From Archegozetes longisetosus (Eukaryota > Arthropoda > Arachnida > Sarcoptiformes > Trhypochthoniidae): a DNA stretch of 64,000 nt. The stretch lies in NCBI GenBank assembly GCA_018873245.2, contig JAEMBT020000005.1, forward strand, positions 10,490,001 through 10,554,000. Direction: 5' to 3'. Shown here one piece after another: positions 30,319 through 43,736 of the stretch. Under the pieces are notes generated by a model that did no database searches, was not told where the DNA came from, and saw only the letters and a list, made by a program, of their open reading frames with translations. Both the position numbers and the translations under genes were made by a program. Positions within the stretch are counted from its first letter, which is position 1. Every line of letters begins with the position of its first letter.

Positions 30319-31152
30319 ACAATGCGGATCCGACTATTGTCGCAAAAATTTCAATCTAAATCTTCAATAGACTAATAGATTAGTTAATTTCATAAAATTT
30401 TATGTATATCTAAAAGGCTGACCGCGAGGTTATAGGTCAAAATTAAAGGTTATAAGTTTGTACAAAATATCAATGGAGTGTATTAATGCTCAATTTCATA
30501 TAAGGCTTAGTGGCCCAAACGACTAAAGACTTGTATATTTTTCTATACTTTCGCATGTGGGATCGAATCCGCATCTGTAACTTATTTTTGCATTTTAATA
30601 TTATTATATATTGGTATTTTTTTTCATTGATTTCAATTAAGAGTTCAAAGATCAATAATTCGAAATTACAAAATAAATTAAGGCATGTAAGAGATATTTG
30701 TTTTAAATTTTCTGAAATCGATTGTAATATTGACAATTGTATTAATGAATGTTTTGTTCAATGTAGTCATTGTAGAAAATGTATTTGTTTTAAACATTTC
30801 TTCATTGTTTTCATTTTCATGAAATTGAATAAATTAATTGTCTTAATTTATTTTGTAATTTCGAATTATTGATCTTTGAACTCTTAATTGAAATCAATGA
30901 AAAAAAAATATATAATAATATTAAAATGCAAAAATAAGTTACAGATGATTCGATCCCACATGCGAAATATAAGTCTTTAGTCGTTTGGGATATGAAATTG
31001 AGCATTAATACTCCATTGATATTTTATGCAAACTTATAACCTTTAATTTGACCTATAACCTCGCGGTCAGCCTTAAAATACATTAAAATAATCTATTAGT
31101 TTATTGAAGATTTAGATTGAAATTTTTGCGACAATTGTCGGATCCGCATTGT
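30319..31152. mobile_element. Large foldback with a cysteine-rich coding loop
   Basis: Arms 30319 to about 30682 and about 30825-31152 are inverted copies with small indels. The ends read ACAATGCGGATCCGAC. Shared landmarks are CTGACCGCGAGGTTATAGGTC and GCATGTGGGATCGAATC. The loop (about 30683-30824) keeps an open plus-strand stretch with a cysteine cluster: CNIDNCINECFVQCSHCRK then CICFKH, that is C-x4-C-x3-C-x3-C-x2-C-x2-C-x-C-x2-H. This is reminiscent of zinc-binding C-termini of some DDE transposases. The parent element is unknown. Confidence 0.75.
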
Positions 31153-33291
31153 TAGAATCAATCTACACTGATAAGATAAAGTATTTGTGATAGAAGTGTC
31201 TATTCAGCTCAAATCTGGACAAAATGTGGACAAAGATTCACTCTGAACTAGTTAATCGGAAATCTGAACGCTTGGCCACCTTAATTCGAATTTTTTTGTA
31301 AATAATTTTTATAATCTACCCGTACATTGCTATTAATAGCAAACTGATTTGAAGTAGCAGTTATCGTATGTCATTTATCTATATCTATAAGAAAATATAT
31401 ATAACCTTAGTTTTCTTGTTATCAACTTTAGCATAATTTCTGTTTTTAGGTATTTTTATTATCCTATGGCCTTTGAAATGCTCTTAATTGTAGATATCTT
31501 TATAAGTTCGTCAGTAGTTGGACTCTTTTTTGAAGTATATTCGCTCAAGTTTAATCCTCATGGTTAACTTCTGGTAATAATTTGTAAAGTTTCTTAAAGT
31601 TCAATTCTTAGTCATATTCTCATTGTTATGCCGTACTGGTTCGAGCCCCAAAATCAAAATTTTTAACTAGAGGCTAAAAATTCTTACTCATAGTAACGTT
31701 AGCTTCCCAGCTTTGAGAATGACTTCAGTCTTTAGTACAGGTGTAAATCTAGAGATTAAAAATTTATCCTTTAGTCTACCTTTGATTTTAAACTTAATAG
31801 AAATAGCTCTCAAAAGTTATCCTAGGGTATCTCCCTTGGAATATTTTCTTTAGCTTTCACTAAATGAATCACTAGCATTCCTACTTGCTCATCCTAAGTT
31901 CTAAAATCAATATTTATTGTGTTCTCAATAATATGAGTCTATTCGTTTGCCATTTTTATCTTATAAAAAATATAGAGTCAAGTCTCGATTTATCTCAAAT
32001 AAAAATAATATAGATGTTTACAAAATCTTAAGTTTTAGATTCTGAACAAAATCTATGGAATTCACAATGTTTTCCAAATTTTTCTATATTTATTGAAAAG
32101 CTAAAATGAGATCTTTATCATAACACCCCGCCTTAAGACTTCCTTCTAATAATTTTTTAATGTTACACCAAACTAATAGAATAAGGGACTATCACTCCTA
32201 ACTATTGATTTAAATAACACTTCGATTTAATAAATTGCTAGTTATCAAAATAGATAATAAATCTGTTTAATATAAAATTTTTGATTATTTACTGGTTACA
32301 CAGTTAATAAATTTAAGTTGAGCATAAATTATGATGAAAATATAAACTCAAAAATTGTTAAGACAATTATAATAGAAAGATTAAGTATAAAATAAGTTTT
32401 ACATTATTTCTAAATATCTATAAACATTCTGAATATTTTCAGCTATTCTTTCACATTAGGTTCACTACTGGGCTTAAAAGTGGAAAAATCTCTACTGTAC
32501 TCGCAGTATCTACAACTAATACACTTTATTTTTCCTCTTCATTCAGTACAAGTTATCACTATTCTACTGAGAGTAAAGCCTTGAAATTTCTAGTCTTTTC
32601 AATTGTTCACTCAACTTTCACTTGTAATACATACAATTATATAAAAAATTAAAACAGATAAGTCTAGCATAAAATACAAACTTGAAAAGTTGTCAAAATA
32701 AGTTTATAAATTCTCATTACTCTATTACGTTAACATAACTTTTAGTTAGAAAATAGATATCATATTTAAAAACATACTTGAAATATATTATCTGTACCTG
32801 ATACATTATCTCTTCAAAAAATGTAAAAATTAAACGTGTTAATTATAAAAACTGCATGAAATATAAAACACTAAAGATTAAAGTTTAGAAACCTTTCTGA
32901 ATGAAAATTGATCCAAAAGTCCTACAATTCATAACTACCCTACATCATACTGTATTTCGCTATAAAGGTAACAAAAATTTATTGATCATTTAATATTAGG
33001 AGACTATAAAAGGTTTACGAAAGATCCAGATAATTATAAAAGCTAGTCTTAGTTATATTTATAAAAAATTCCATTATATAACAAAATCTTCTGGAAAATT
33101 TGTTTTGTGAATTCAGAATATTTTAATTTAATTTCTTATTAAATTTAGTAGAAGTCTAAAGTTTAGATAATTAGTAGACATTGAAGTCTAATAAAAATTA
33201 TGAATTGAAAAAATGTTATAAAACTTTCAAGATATTTTGGAATTCTGTCGTAGATCAAAATTGCAATATTAAATGAAAATCTTGATAGATA
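31153..33291. other. No gene seen
   Basis: AT-rich intergenic DNA between the foldback and the 3' end of the GST gene. No ORF with a family signature and no bounded repeat recognised. Confidence 0.5.
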
Positions 33292-35863
33292 TTACTGCTT
33301 GCCCGAAACCTTCGAATATTCCTCCAACATTTGGGAGAATGACGACTTAAGTGCTAAACATGGCTCCTCATTAACTTCTTTATGATAGGGTAACTCGTTC
33401 TTGATATTTTTCAGCCATTCCGACACATTTTTCCATTCACTGTAATCATAGTCGAAAAGATATTCGGCAAAAGTGAGGGATGCAAGTATTGATAGATCAG
33501 CAATTGTCAGACGGTCTCCAGCTACGTATTTATTATTGGAAAGAAATAAATCCAAAGCTGTCAGTGCATTCTTGAATAATTTGTGTTTCTCCTCATCAGG
33601 CGGTTGTTTAGCCAAAAATTGGGGATACTATGAAAAGTGTCATTTCAATGTAAATAGTATTGAACAACCATTCAAATAGAAGTTAAGGTCTCAAACTATC
33701 AAGTTTAGATACTAATTTCTAAAGTGCATTACGGGTATAGAATAATGTTTATTGTTATATATTACTAAGATCTTATGAGATATACCAGCATGAATTAAGC
33801 TTTCAATACTTAAAATCATCGTGACGATTAGAAATCGAAAGAATGCAAATTGTCATGTCATATACCTATATATATCATATCAAGTCTAAGCCATGAAGAA
33901 TAATCTAGAATCACTAAGAAACTTTTGACTTTGAGAGCTTTTAATAAATATGTATATGTATATCGGTTTCTTCTTTTTAACAAAGATATTTTGTCGAAAT
34001 GATAGTTTAAAAATGATTTCAATAGCTTTTTATGCCTTCAATAACTACATATGAATGCCTCGATAATAAAAAAAAGCCTATCTCTTAGAGCATTGAAACG
34101 AGTAAAACGCACTTAAAGTTGTGTTTCAAAAATATTTACAAAAATCAAACTCATTGAAACTTAAATATGAAATTTATCATTTGTAACGTGTAATTAAACA
34201 TATTCTAGGTCAGATTCATCACAATAGTCTGATTCTTCAGAATTAAATTGTGAGATAAAAAGTCAATATAAAATTTTCTATTTTTTACATCCAAATAGTC
34301 TAATAATTAATTAGAATAAGAGGAGTTCTCTAATTTGGCGAGCCATTAGATAAATGAATCAATTTATTATTGATTGAATTAAACATTTTAAATACTAATA
34401 AAACACTTGATTAATGCTTTATTGATATAAATAAAAACTAAAGATTTTGATGATATGTAATGATCAATATTGTACTGTTCATAATGAACATAACACAAAT
34501 TGATTGTGCATTCACTTAAAGTTAGATTTGATTAGCATTAAATTCTATTGTGATCAAGAGTTTTTTTTAAACATGATTATTTATAAATTTTTTCCATTGA
34601 AACATATATTGAATTTTATTATATGAATAAAGTATGATGTGAGCTCAATGTTTAAAACAAAATCTGAAAAAGAAGTTAAATCAAGATAGGCTTTTTTATT
34701 ATCGGGGCGTTCATATTAGCTTGTCGCAGAACTCATTGCTGCTTATTCTTTCAAATAGTTTTTAAACAAAAAATTACAGAAAAGTTAGCTGCACAGTTAT
34801 TTGTTATAATCCCCCTCATTTTTGGCCATTGCTCAAGGATTGCTGCCGTCATTCTATTGAACAGTGAGGATATTTTGATAAAGGCTCACCGTTCCTCTTC
34901 GGTCACATTTTACAACACATTTTCTATTGACGCTTCTTTCACATTTGCTCGGTATGAGATACTTACTGCACCTAACACCTGAATGTAACTTTACATACAA
35001 GCGTAGTTCTGATCTCTTTCCATTTAAAAGTTATGAATGGTTGAACAGCGACAATAAATTTTGCGACAAACTAAAAGTTGTATTTGAACCGAAAGTACTA
35101 GCTTGTTATGCAGTAATTATTTAAACGTGTAAATTAAAACTTGATTCTAGCTTCATTATTTAACTTCCCATGATTGATTGAAGGTCAGACTTAAAAAGGG
35201 CGTTATTGCCTTAAGTAAAGCTTCAAAGGTAGAGGCACTTAGTAAGTCTTAAGTGAAACTTAAGCACATAAACAAAATTGATAATACTCACAAAGAATTC
35301 TCCGAGAGATTTATACAAAGTTCCCAAATCGAAATAGAGCATCTTATCTACCAAAGCACGACTTTTCGGATCACTCGGATATAGTTCTGAATTATTTTTA
35401 TTCGCCAAATACTGCAGGATTGCTCTGCTCTCCCATAAAACAAAGTCATCATCAACAATAGTCGGAATGCAATGCTGGCTGTTTATCTGTAAATAAAATC
35501 AGTATAACAAACGATTTAAACAAACAGAAAATTTGAACATAATAAGAGATTTTCTTTCAAAAATATTCATAAACATATTGTGAAACTCATACTAAGCCAG
35601 TTCAAGTTTAATAGGACTCCACTTTAAAAATGGTTTTCGCAAACTATTTTTGATGAAGTCCTGCTTAATATGAGTTTTATAACAATTAGATAACAATTAC
35701 AGCTAAATATATGAAGTACCTGGAGAAACTCAGGTTTCAATTGTTCTCCTTTCATTAAATCGAGAAATTTCAGATTCAATTCGATGTTCAAATGCTTAGC
35801 CAACATAATAACAGCTCTGCACGGGGAGCTCGCTGGCATGTAATACAAGTCGATTGGAGCCAT
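33292..35863 (-). CDS. Delta-class glutathione S-transferase, three exons
   Basis: Exons 35863-35720, 35486-35292 and 33627-33292 (introns 233 and 1664 bp, both GT-AG, phase 0) give 224 aa, the usual delta-class length. Domain 1: [18 protein letters not shown] with the catalytic Ser at position 12, then CIPTIVDDD and WESRAIL, where E67-S68 contact glutathione. Exon 2 ends in [15 protein letters not shown] and exon 3 opens with YPQF, a classic delta junction. Domain 2 contains [18 protein letters not shown], the N-capping box and hydrophobic staple. The enzyme conjugates glutathione to electrophiles in the cytosol; delta GSTs in mites and insects are often tied to pesticide and plant-toxin metabolism. 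The frame is open upstream of the chosen ATG; the start is set by family alignment. Intron 2 contains a dispersed repeat also found in the peropsin intron. Confidence 0.93.
34826..34926 (+). repeat. Dispersed repeat, copy 1 (GST intron 2)
   Basis: Clearly similar to 45828-45925 in the peropsin intron, in the same orientation. Shared blocks include CATTGCT, TATTGA, A(A/G)TGAGGA, AAGGCT and CATATTTTCTATT-type endings. The family is unknown. Confidence 0.5.
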
Positions 35864-36139
35864 TTTTCTATTCTCAAACCTGTCAACCGATTCACACAAC
35901 TTAGTAGAAAATATTTTCAAATTCAAATTAAGATCACAAATATTATTTAATCGGAAATATTCACAAAATAACACTTTAATTTACAAACTTATAAACAATA
36001 TTTTAATGTGAACACTTCACGCCCCAGTCTAGTGATAATTTATAAGGATCGACTCAAAGTTATCTTTAATATTTGCTGGTTTATCTGCCCTACTTCTCTC
36101 TGCGACATTAGATAATACTAAGTGCTTATCAAGCAGCTA

Positions 36140-36298
36140 CAGTCTGACTCGGTTATAGGCAAACCCGGTAGTTAGCAAATAGTTTGTTAAGTACCAACTA
36201 ATCTAATCATATGTTAAAGAGTTGAAATATAGACAGAACCGGTTATAGGCAACTAATTTTCTACGCACCAACCAGTCGCCTATAACCGAGCCAGACTG
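36140..36298. mobile_element. Short Tc1/mariner-type MITE
   Basis: A 159-bp element flanked by TA (36138-36139 and 36299-36300), with 21-bp ends CAGTCTG(A/G)CTCGGTTATAGGC in inverted orientation. A further internal GGTTATAGGCAACTA copy lies near 36241. Non-coding. It sits upstream of the GST gene. Confidence 0.8.
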
Positions 36299-36300
36299 TA

Positions 36301-38999
36301 TTGTAATATGACGCAGTTAGCCAACCTTGAGCTAAATAATTATTAAATCATTAATGCGAAGGTCAAAATTGTCAACAGATACTATACTAGGATTCAAAAG
36401 TTGTACTCATTGTTTAGCTCAGGTTTATTAATAAAACTTTTAAATTACTGTTGAAATAATGAAGAATATTATTTTTAAACTTAAGAAAACATTCTAATTT
36501 TTCACAGTATTCTAATTTTGTAAAATATTTCGAAAAAATCTTTTTATATCATTTTATTACTTTTTTCATTTGTTTTGCTTAAATTCATTATTTCTTAGTT
36601 TTAAATCTTTAAATTGAATAAAACATCCAAATAAGAAGTCAAACTATAGTCTTAACATTATGCGGCTCAGTTACAAAATGTTTTGAATGCAGTTAATGCT
36701 GATCATTGATAAAAGAGCAAAATACCTATTCTCATGCACATAAGTTCAACTTTGATTGTACATATTTGTAATTAAATATTGGTAGACAACAGAGTTCCTA
36801 TATTTTCATAATTTTTATGAAGACACAAAGTATTTTTGTAAAATCAATAGAACTAAATTTAAAAAAGACAAAGTCATTTTGAAACATAGGTCACAAATTC
36901 TTATGAGTAATTTCATGATTGTTTCAAAAAGAACAGACTTTAAAGTCAACACTGACACAGCAAAAAATGACACTAATGAGATCATTCTTGCGTGATTGAG
37001 ATCTATTAGATGCGTGAAAGAATAGAAAAAAACCCCAATCAAAATGTATGAATTGAATGAACAAAAGTAATCTTAATTTGTATTTTACAATAAACTAGAG
37101 AAAATTGTGTCAAGCTTGAATCCTTTACTCAAGGAAAAAATTGGTTAATTTTAATATTCATAAAGGTGGATTATTTTGAGTCAAATCTTAAAAGTGACAC
37201 TCTGTTTTTTTCAAAAATTATGTTCTTTATGAAAATATGAAAATTTTAGTATAGTTTAATTAGTTATGCATTAGAAACTTCATTTCTATGTAATAGAACC
37301 AAAGCAGTTAAATATATTTTAAGTGAGTCACAGCAAGTCCTTTATTTTATAAAACTTTGTGATAAAAGAGTTTCAATTAGAATTAGATATCATGTTAAAT
37401 TAATTAATATTGACGCTCTCTAAAGCATATCTCTCTCGAATAATTTCATGAACACTGACTATTCTCTCTTTGCAAGCATTTAGTCTGAAAATTGGCTAGT
37501 TTTCTCACTGAATATGAACTGAATCTCAAATAGTGAGTTCTACAATTTAGATCAATTTCAAAGCCATTACTTTCAAAAATAGCAAACTTGCAATTATTTA
37601 ACAAAATATTCACATATTCTGATCATCTTAAAGTTAATTCAATTTCGTCCAAACTTTCATAACAGATTTTGTCTTGATATAGATTTTTTGGACTATCAGT
37701 AATTGGATAACGATAAAAATTTTTTATAACTTCCAGTTAGGAATATTCCATTTTAAGAAATAAGTTGAGTCTGGAAAGAAATAGCGCTATAGCACTTCTG
37801 ACCTCTTTCCAAACCTATTACTCTTTCAGATCTTTTTCAACAATTAACTTATTACTAATTTTCGATTTGTTAAAGGCACAAATTCTGATTATTAAACGCC
37901 AAACATATTTCATAATTTTTATGCGAAATTTAGTATTGTTTATAATGTTTAGTAGATTGGTCAATTTAATATGATGCATAGTAATCAGAAATGATTTTTT
38001 TTGCAAACACTTATATCTACTCATAAAAATGAGGCAAAGAAACTACAAATAAGTCCAAAATTGATGGCTCGATATAAAATATGAAATATGTTTTAAAGCT
38101 TGAGCGGAAACGTGAGTTTTTAATTTATATGTTCAATCTGTTTGATAACAATAAAAAATTTAGACCGTGACAAGTAATTTAGCGAAAGTAGAGCTGAACT
38201 CGAAAATGAGTGAACGAATAAGTTCAATCCCTATAAAGATGACAAAGTGAAAAAATTTTCACTTAAAAAGTGCTTTTGTCATTTATGATCAAAAATAAAT
38301 CAATTAATTCGTTAACAAATTTCCTATTGCATAGATCGAATAGTTAAAAACTTAAGAATTCTAAACTTCTATGAGCTTTTAATATGAGATTTTTGTTGTC
38401 ATCACTTATGGATCAAATTGATTTTTCAATTATTCCCTTGCTTTGGTTGAAAAATTAGATCAAACACTGAAAGACTCGTCAATAAAACAAATAATAAAAA
38501 CTAGTTATTACAAGAAATATCTTTTACAAAAATAGAACAAGATTTGCGCTAAAAATATTTTAAGTTTTAAATCAATAGAATGATAGCATTTGTGACACTT
38601 TCGAGTCGTTAAATAAATAAATGCCATAGGGAGTTAATTAAAAGCCTACTTTTTGCCTTTTATCAGTGCATTCATAAACATTATAAAGTTAGTCTTTCAA
38701 GCCTTCAAACTTTTTCAAAGCTGTTATCATACGACATTTCTACATAAGGACTAATCTTAATATAATTTTTCTAATTTATGAATTCACCCATTTGAGAGAT
38801 ATCTTACAGGAAATCAATTTGAGATTAATTCTAAATATAAGTGATAATTGAGTCTAAACGATAAACATGATTAATGTTGTTTTGAATATTTGTTCTTTTG
38901 CATAACCAACGCATCAGAAAATTGCATTAATCTTCAAGTTTTTCACTTATTGCACATTTTATTTTTGAAGAGTGTTAAATAGTCAATAATTATAATAGA
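36301..38999. other. No gene seen
   Basis: AT-rich spacer between the GST and atlastin-like genes, which are transcribed divergently. Short frames at 36815-37042, 37765-37974 and 37818-38024 show no family signature. Confidence 0.5.
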
Positions 39000-40621
39000 A
39001 TGGAAATGATTCAGAGAAATCACAAAGGATTCCCGATCAAGATAGTTGATCTTAAAGGTGAACACACAATGAAATTAAATGAGGATGGCTTGAAATCCAT
39101 ACTTTTGAGAAATAGTATTAAAAACCTTCCACTTGTGATTGTCTCAATTGTGGGCGACTTCAGAAAAGGTATTTTATTTTGTCTAAAATATTTTTCATTA
39201 AACAGAATTCTAATTCTCTAAGTTTTTGAGAATGCACCAAAAATTTAAATATTAAAGAGGAAAATTAAAATAAAAATTAATATAGTTTAGAAGATATCTC
39301 TAAAATAATTTACACAAAAGCTAAATAAATAGATCTATTAAATACAATATAGGAAAGTCATTTATGATGAACTTTTTTCTTCAATACTTACAACAATTTA
39401 CAAATAATGAGAATTGGATGCAAGATGTGTCACAAGATGAGGGCTTTCCATGGCGTAAAGGTATAGAGCGCGAGACAACGGGATGGTTGATGTGGTAATA
39501 GTTTTAAACTACTATTAACAAAGAATTTTACATAAGTTATTCGTCAAATTTATTCATTCGAGGTCTGAACCATTCATCAAAAGAACTGAAAATGGCAAGT
39601 ATGTGGCTGTCATTTTAATAGACTCTCAGGGAGCAAAAGATCATGAATCTCCGATTCAAGACTGTGTCCAACTCTTCGCTCTTTCAACTTTGGTTTCTTC
39701 AATACAAAGTAAAACTAATGACTTAATGTAGTTTTTATCTTTAAACATATTGTGAAAATGTGCTCATTATTCGAATCTTATATAGTTATAAATCAGAAGA
39801 ATAATTTGCAAGAAAGTGATTTCGATGAACTGAATCTATTTTTGGACTATGGACTCGCTGTACTCGCCGAGCATCCAAAAGAAAAGCCTTTTCAAAATCT
39901 AACTTTCCTTATACGTGATTGGGATCCTGCAGATGATATTGAATTCGGTTATGATGCCGGTAAAATGTTATTAGACAGAAAAATAGAGATGAAACACATG
40001 CAAACTTCTGATATGATGAACGTGCGCAGACACATAAGAGCCTGCTTCTCATCTTTGCAATGCTTTCTTATGCATCACCCTGGCCTGAAAATGACTGAAA
40101 ATATCCATTTCACTGGTCAATTGTCTGATATGCGTCGAGAGTTCATTGATGATATCAAAATCTTTGTCCCATCAATTCTAGAGCCTTCTAAACTTGTAGT
40201 TAAAAAAATTAATGGTAAAGAGATTACTGGAAAAGATTTATTTGAATACATCAAATTGTATTTCAAACAATTTTCTGATGGAAAGATGCCGAAAGTCGAA
40301 TCCATTTCTACACTAAACTCGAAATCTAGCATTATGTTTGCTAGAAATGAGGCAATCAATTTTTATAAATCTAAAATGAATGAGTTGACAAGTGGAAAGA
40401 AATATGTTTCGAAACTAGAGTTCAAGCATAATGAGTTTCTAAGAGATGCGCTGAAACTGTTTGACAGCATAAGGAAACTAGGTTGTGATGAATATTTTAA
40501 GGAATGCCGGGCTCAACTTGAAAGTGATATAAGGGCTGAGTTTTATCACTATAAAGATAATAACGTGAAAGATAAAAGATGTTCAATTAAAAAATGTTTC
40601 TGCTGCTTTTCCGCCGATTGA
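39000..40621 (+). CDS. Atlastin-like GTPase lacking the membrane hairpin
   Basis: Exons 39000-39168, 39353-39494, 39563-39708 and 39786-40621 (GT-AG introns of 184, 68 and 77 bp) give 430 aa. GDFRKGKSF is the atlastin P-loop, rebuilt across intron 1. FPWRKGIERETTGWLMW is the switch I region, LIDSQGAKD takes the place of DTQG, and FLIRDWD is the atlastin RD motif used instead of NKxD. LSTLVSSIQ and a HIRACFSSLQCFLMHHPGLK segment match the GB1/RHD3 fold. The remainder is the three-helix middle domain. Atlastins tether and fuse endoplasmic reticulum membranes, but members have about 540-560 aa with two C-terminal transmembrane helices. Here translation stops after the middle domain with CSIKKCFCCFSAD, a cysteine cluster that might be lipid-modified. 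It may be a soluble or palmitoylated paralogue. A second in-frame ATG at 39006 is an alternative start. Confidence 0.88.
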
Positions 40622-41639
40622 TTAATTTGCTTATAGACACCGTTGTATGGATCGAAGATTAAATTATAGAAGTTATTGTTTTGTTCTTAAATCTTTTAAC
40701 TTTTAGTTAGTCATTATAAAAAAATAGTTTTAAATATGTATATATATATATTTGGCTAAATAACGACAGATAAACCTAATAGAAACTTAATTTAAAATAA
40801 TTGAGCTCAAAATAATGAAAAAGACCAACATGAAATTTATGTGTGATATATTCTAATTGTTTAAAGCTTCAAACTTTAAATAATTTTTCCAACCTATTAT
40901 ATTCTAATAAGGATTTTGTATTTTATTCATAATTTAATCATAGTCAAAATCAAAATACTCGAACTTTTTTACAGAACTGTCAAAAGAGTTGTTTTTTATT
41001 AACATGAAATTCAGACCAAATAACATTGTTAATCAAATCATAATCCATTCGATGACTTATACATTTTGTGCTTTAAGTTTTTGAACCGTTTATCATAATA
41101 GTGTTATTCAAGTTATTGTTCTTAAAGCTCGTTAAATTGGTTGTATTATAGTTATATCGCTGCGCCCTAATGGAAGAGGCTACGCTCACACCATATGTAC
41201 CAATACACTATCCACTAAAAGAAGATAGCATGCCCTACTCCTCGAAGCTGGCCAAGTCTCTTTCAACAAATTCAAGAATGGGTAGTCATACATGCATGTT
41301 TAGCACGTGGTTGAACCACGTTTGAAAAGTAGAACTTAGGATACACCCACTTACTTTAGCCACTTCCACCAATAAGTTTTAATCAATATTTTTATAGTTT
41401 GAATCAGGAATCAAGATTATTGGGGTACACGTTTCCAATCTTCTATTTCTACAGAATGTATTCTTGGTATTCAAGTTGATAAGTGTCATATATATAGAAG
41501 ACTATACCGGGAATTTGATTACCAACATCCATCTTACCGCTATGACTTATATTTTCAAATTAGCTGTCATCGGACGGTTATGTGGAGCAACACGAATTTT
41601 CAGTTTCAAGAAAAAAAGTATCAATTTTTAGTTATCACG
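40622..41639. other. No gene seen
   Basis: 3' flank of the atlastin-like gene. A short hairpin (AGCACGTGGTT against AACCACGT) is visible near 41299-41321. No gene found. Confidence 0.45.
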
Positions 41640-41870
41640 AGTTTTATCGATGATCAAGGCTTTTTAATTTCCTCTTTAATTGTTCTTTATTTTTGAATCG
41701 CCGATCATCAAGTCTTCGTCTTATTGGTACCCACAAATGCTCGATAGGATTCATATATGGACTCTGAGGGACCATGAGAAGGCATTGATGCCATTATCTT
41801 CGAAAAGTTTTTTCGAGATCTTAGCAGTATGATTAGGATGTTGTCCTGTTTGAAATTAAAATCCTCCCAA
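41640..41870 (-). pseudogene. Tc1-like transposase, C-terminal remnant
   Basis: On the minus strand and with a frame change: HPNHTAKISKKLFEDNG, then MNPIEHLWVPIRRRL and a basic tail to a stop at about 41647. NH/KHTAK and NPIEHLW with the third catalytic Glu are Tc1 hallmarks. The upstream DDE part is not clearly preserved; the minus-strand frame at 42722-42474 may be an N-terminal piece but lacks firm motifs. Dead copy. Confidence 0.65.
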
Positions 41871-43736
41871 CTCCGAAATCATAAATACCGAGAGTTTCAA
41901 TGTTGTTCAATGTATTACATGCAATTTTTCTGTGAAAAACATGTTGGAGTTATAATTAGTCTGAGCTTTAAACTCAGTGTCTTGATTTGATGAACTGCGT
42001 TACTGATTATTAAGCTGAGTTTCAAGCTCAAGTTCGTAAGCTCTCAAAATCCCAATATTAAGCTGAAGTTCATTACCGTTCAAAGCTGGCTTCTGTGTAT
42101 CTATAATTCTTATCATTTCTTTAAATCCGACCAGGCCAAATACTATATTTTTCAAGATATGTCAACATAAATATAACGTTTGACTTATAATCGCGATATT
42201 TGTTCTTGATTTAAGCCTCATTAAAATAACTCAAAATTTATCTATCGCTCCCATCCTGATTGGTTCATATTAAATTGATGTTTGATCCAATGCGCTGTGT
42301 TTCAACTAAAATAGATAAGAAAAAACATGGTCTTCGCTTGGATTCCTTTACTCATTACGGATATAGCTCACTAATAAAATTTGTCATAGTTTAAATAAAA
42401 TATGCAACGAGATCTGAAAGATGTAGAGGAATACATTACCATTCCTTTTAACTCTTACTTTATCATTTTTAATTTAAACTAACCATAAGTTAGTGACAAA
42501 CTTTGGCCGCTGATGACGAGCTGTTCTATGAGAGGCTTGAAACGCATCTAGTATCATGTTAACTGTATTGCGCAACGAAAAAATAATTAAATTTACGTCA
42601 TGTCTCATAGTCCGACAAGTTTTATTGATAATCATTCGTCTTGATTTAAATTTTCCACTATTGCAGTCACAAAGACACACATCGATTGTATTTGAATAAC
42701 TCGGTCCACAGGCGAAGATCACATCACGACTAGATCCATGTTTTGATTCAAAACATCAAATACTTTAACATAAGTCAATAAGTATTAAGTGATTGTATTA
42801 GTATAGCATCGTATTACAGTAACATAATTATTCATAATTTGTTACTTTGGAACAAGCCTTTCAATTTCATATTAAATAGTCGTTCAAAATACTTTATTGT
42901 TTTACAAAAAATTGATTGGTATATTAATCAGCGGTTCATCTAAAAGCATTTTTAAAATAAAAATTAATGGTAAAATTAGTGAAAAATATCAGCGAAAAGG
43001 AGAGAAAAGAGGCTCACATTCAGTATTATAGAAACAAAATGAACAAAAGTTATTGAGAAATTTGATTAGATTTTACATTCAATCGATTAAAATATACTTT
43101 CATCCTTATCACAATTTGTCTGCACAAAAAGGTATATTATTTTCATAACATCGTACGTAATGATTTTATAACCTATCAAAACTTTTTTGTGTATATGTAC
43201 TGAAGCACAAATTTTAACATATTCTCTTTAGCATGCATTAAGAGATACAACTACTCCTTTACAGTGCCACTAATATGCTTTTGAGGGTTAAAAAGAGAAG
43301 TTATTCTTCTATAAAAGAAGAATGCATATCTCATGAAATCCATTATCGGTTTATATATCAATTTTATGAATCGGCTACCATTCCTACAGGTATATCATAT
43401 AGTTAAGACTTATGCAATATTAGTTCTCGGAAAACATTTCTGTTTCATAAATACCTTTTAATATTAAATTATTTTAATTCTGTTAGGATTCGTTCACTTT
43501 ATTATAACCGCAACTTATAAGCATTGATTCACTCAATTCCAACTCAATTCTCTAAAGGTAATCGAAAGTTTCGTAAATATTCTATATGTAGAATTATTCT
43601 GCATTCATAACTCTTTATTGCTGATTCAGAATCAACACTTATTTCAAAGCTCTTCAGTTTGACATCAGAGTTGAATCTCATGTTTTAAGTTTTCGCTCAT
43701 TCTCTCACTCAATTCAGGCATTGTGTTAATCAAGCG
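41871..43736. other. No gene seen; upstream of the peropsin-like gene
   Basis: Probably partly Tc1-derived up to about 42720. The rest is the AT-rich 5' flank of the opsin gene. No promoter element can be fixed. Confidence 0.45.

Noticed and set aside
30510-30872. 120-aa plus-strand frame as a gene
   Set aside because: Most of it lies in foldback arms and is mirrored on the other strand; only the central cysteine cluster is worth attention.
41160-41330. Possible tRNA or structured RNA near an ACGTGGTT hairpin
   Set aside because: Only one stem is evident; no cloverleaf, anticodon arm or promoter boxes.
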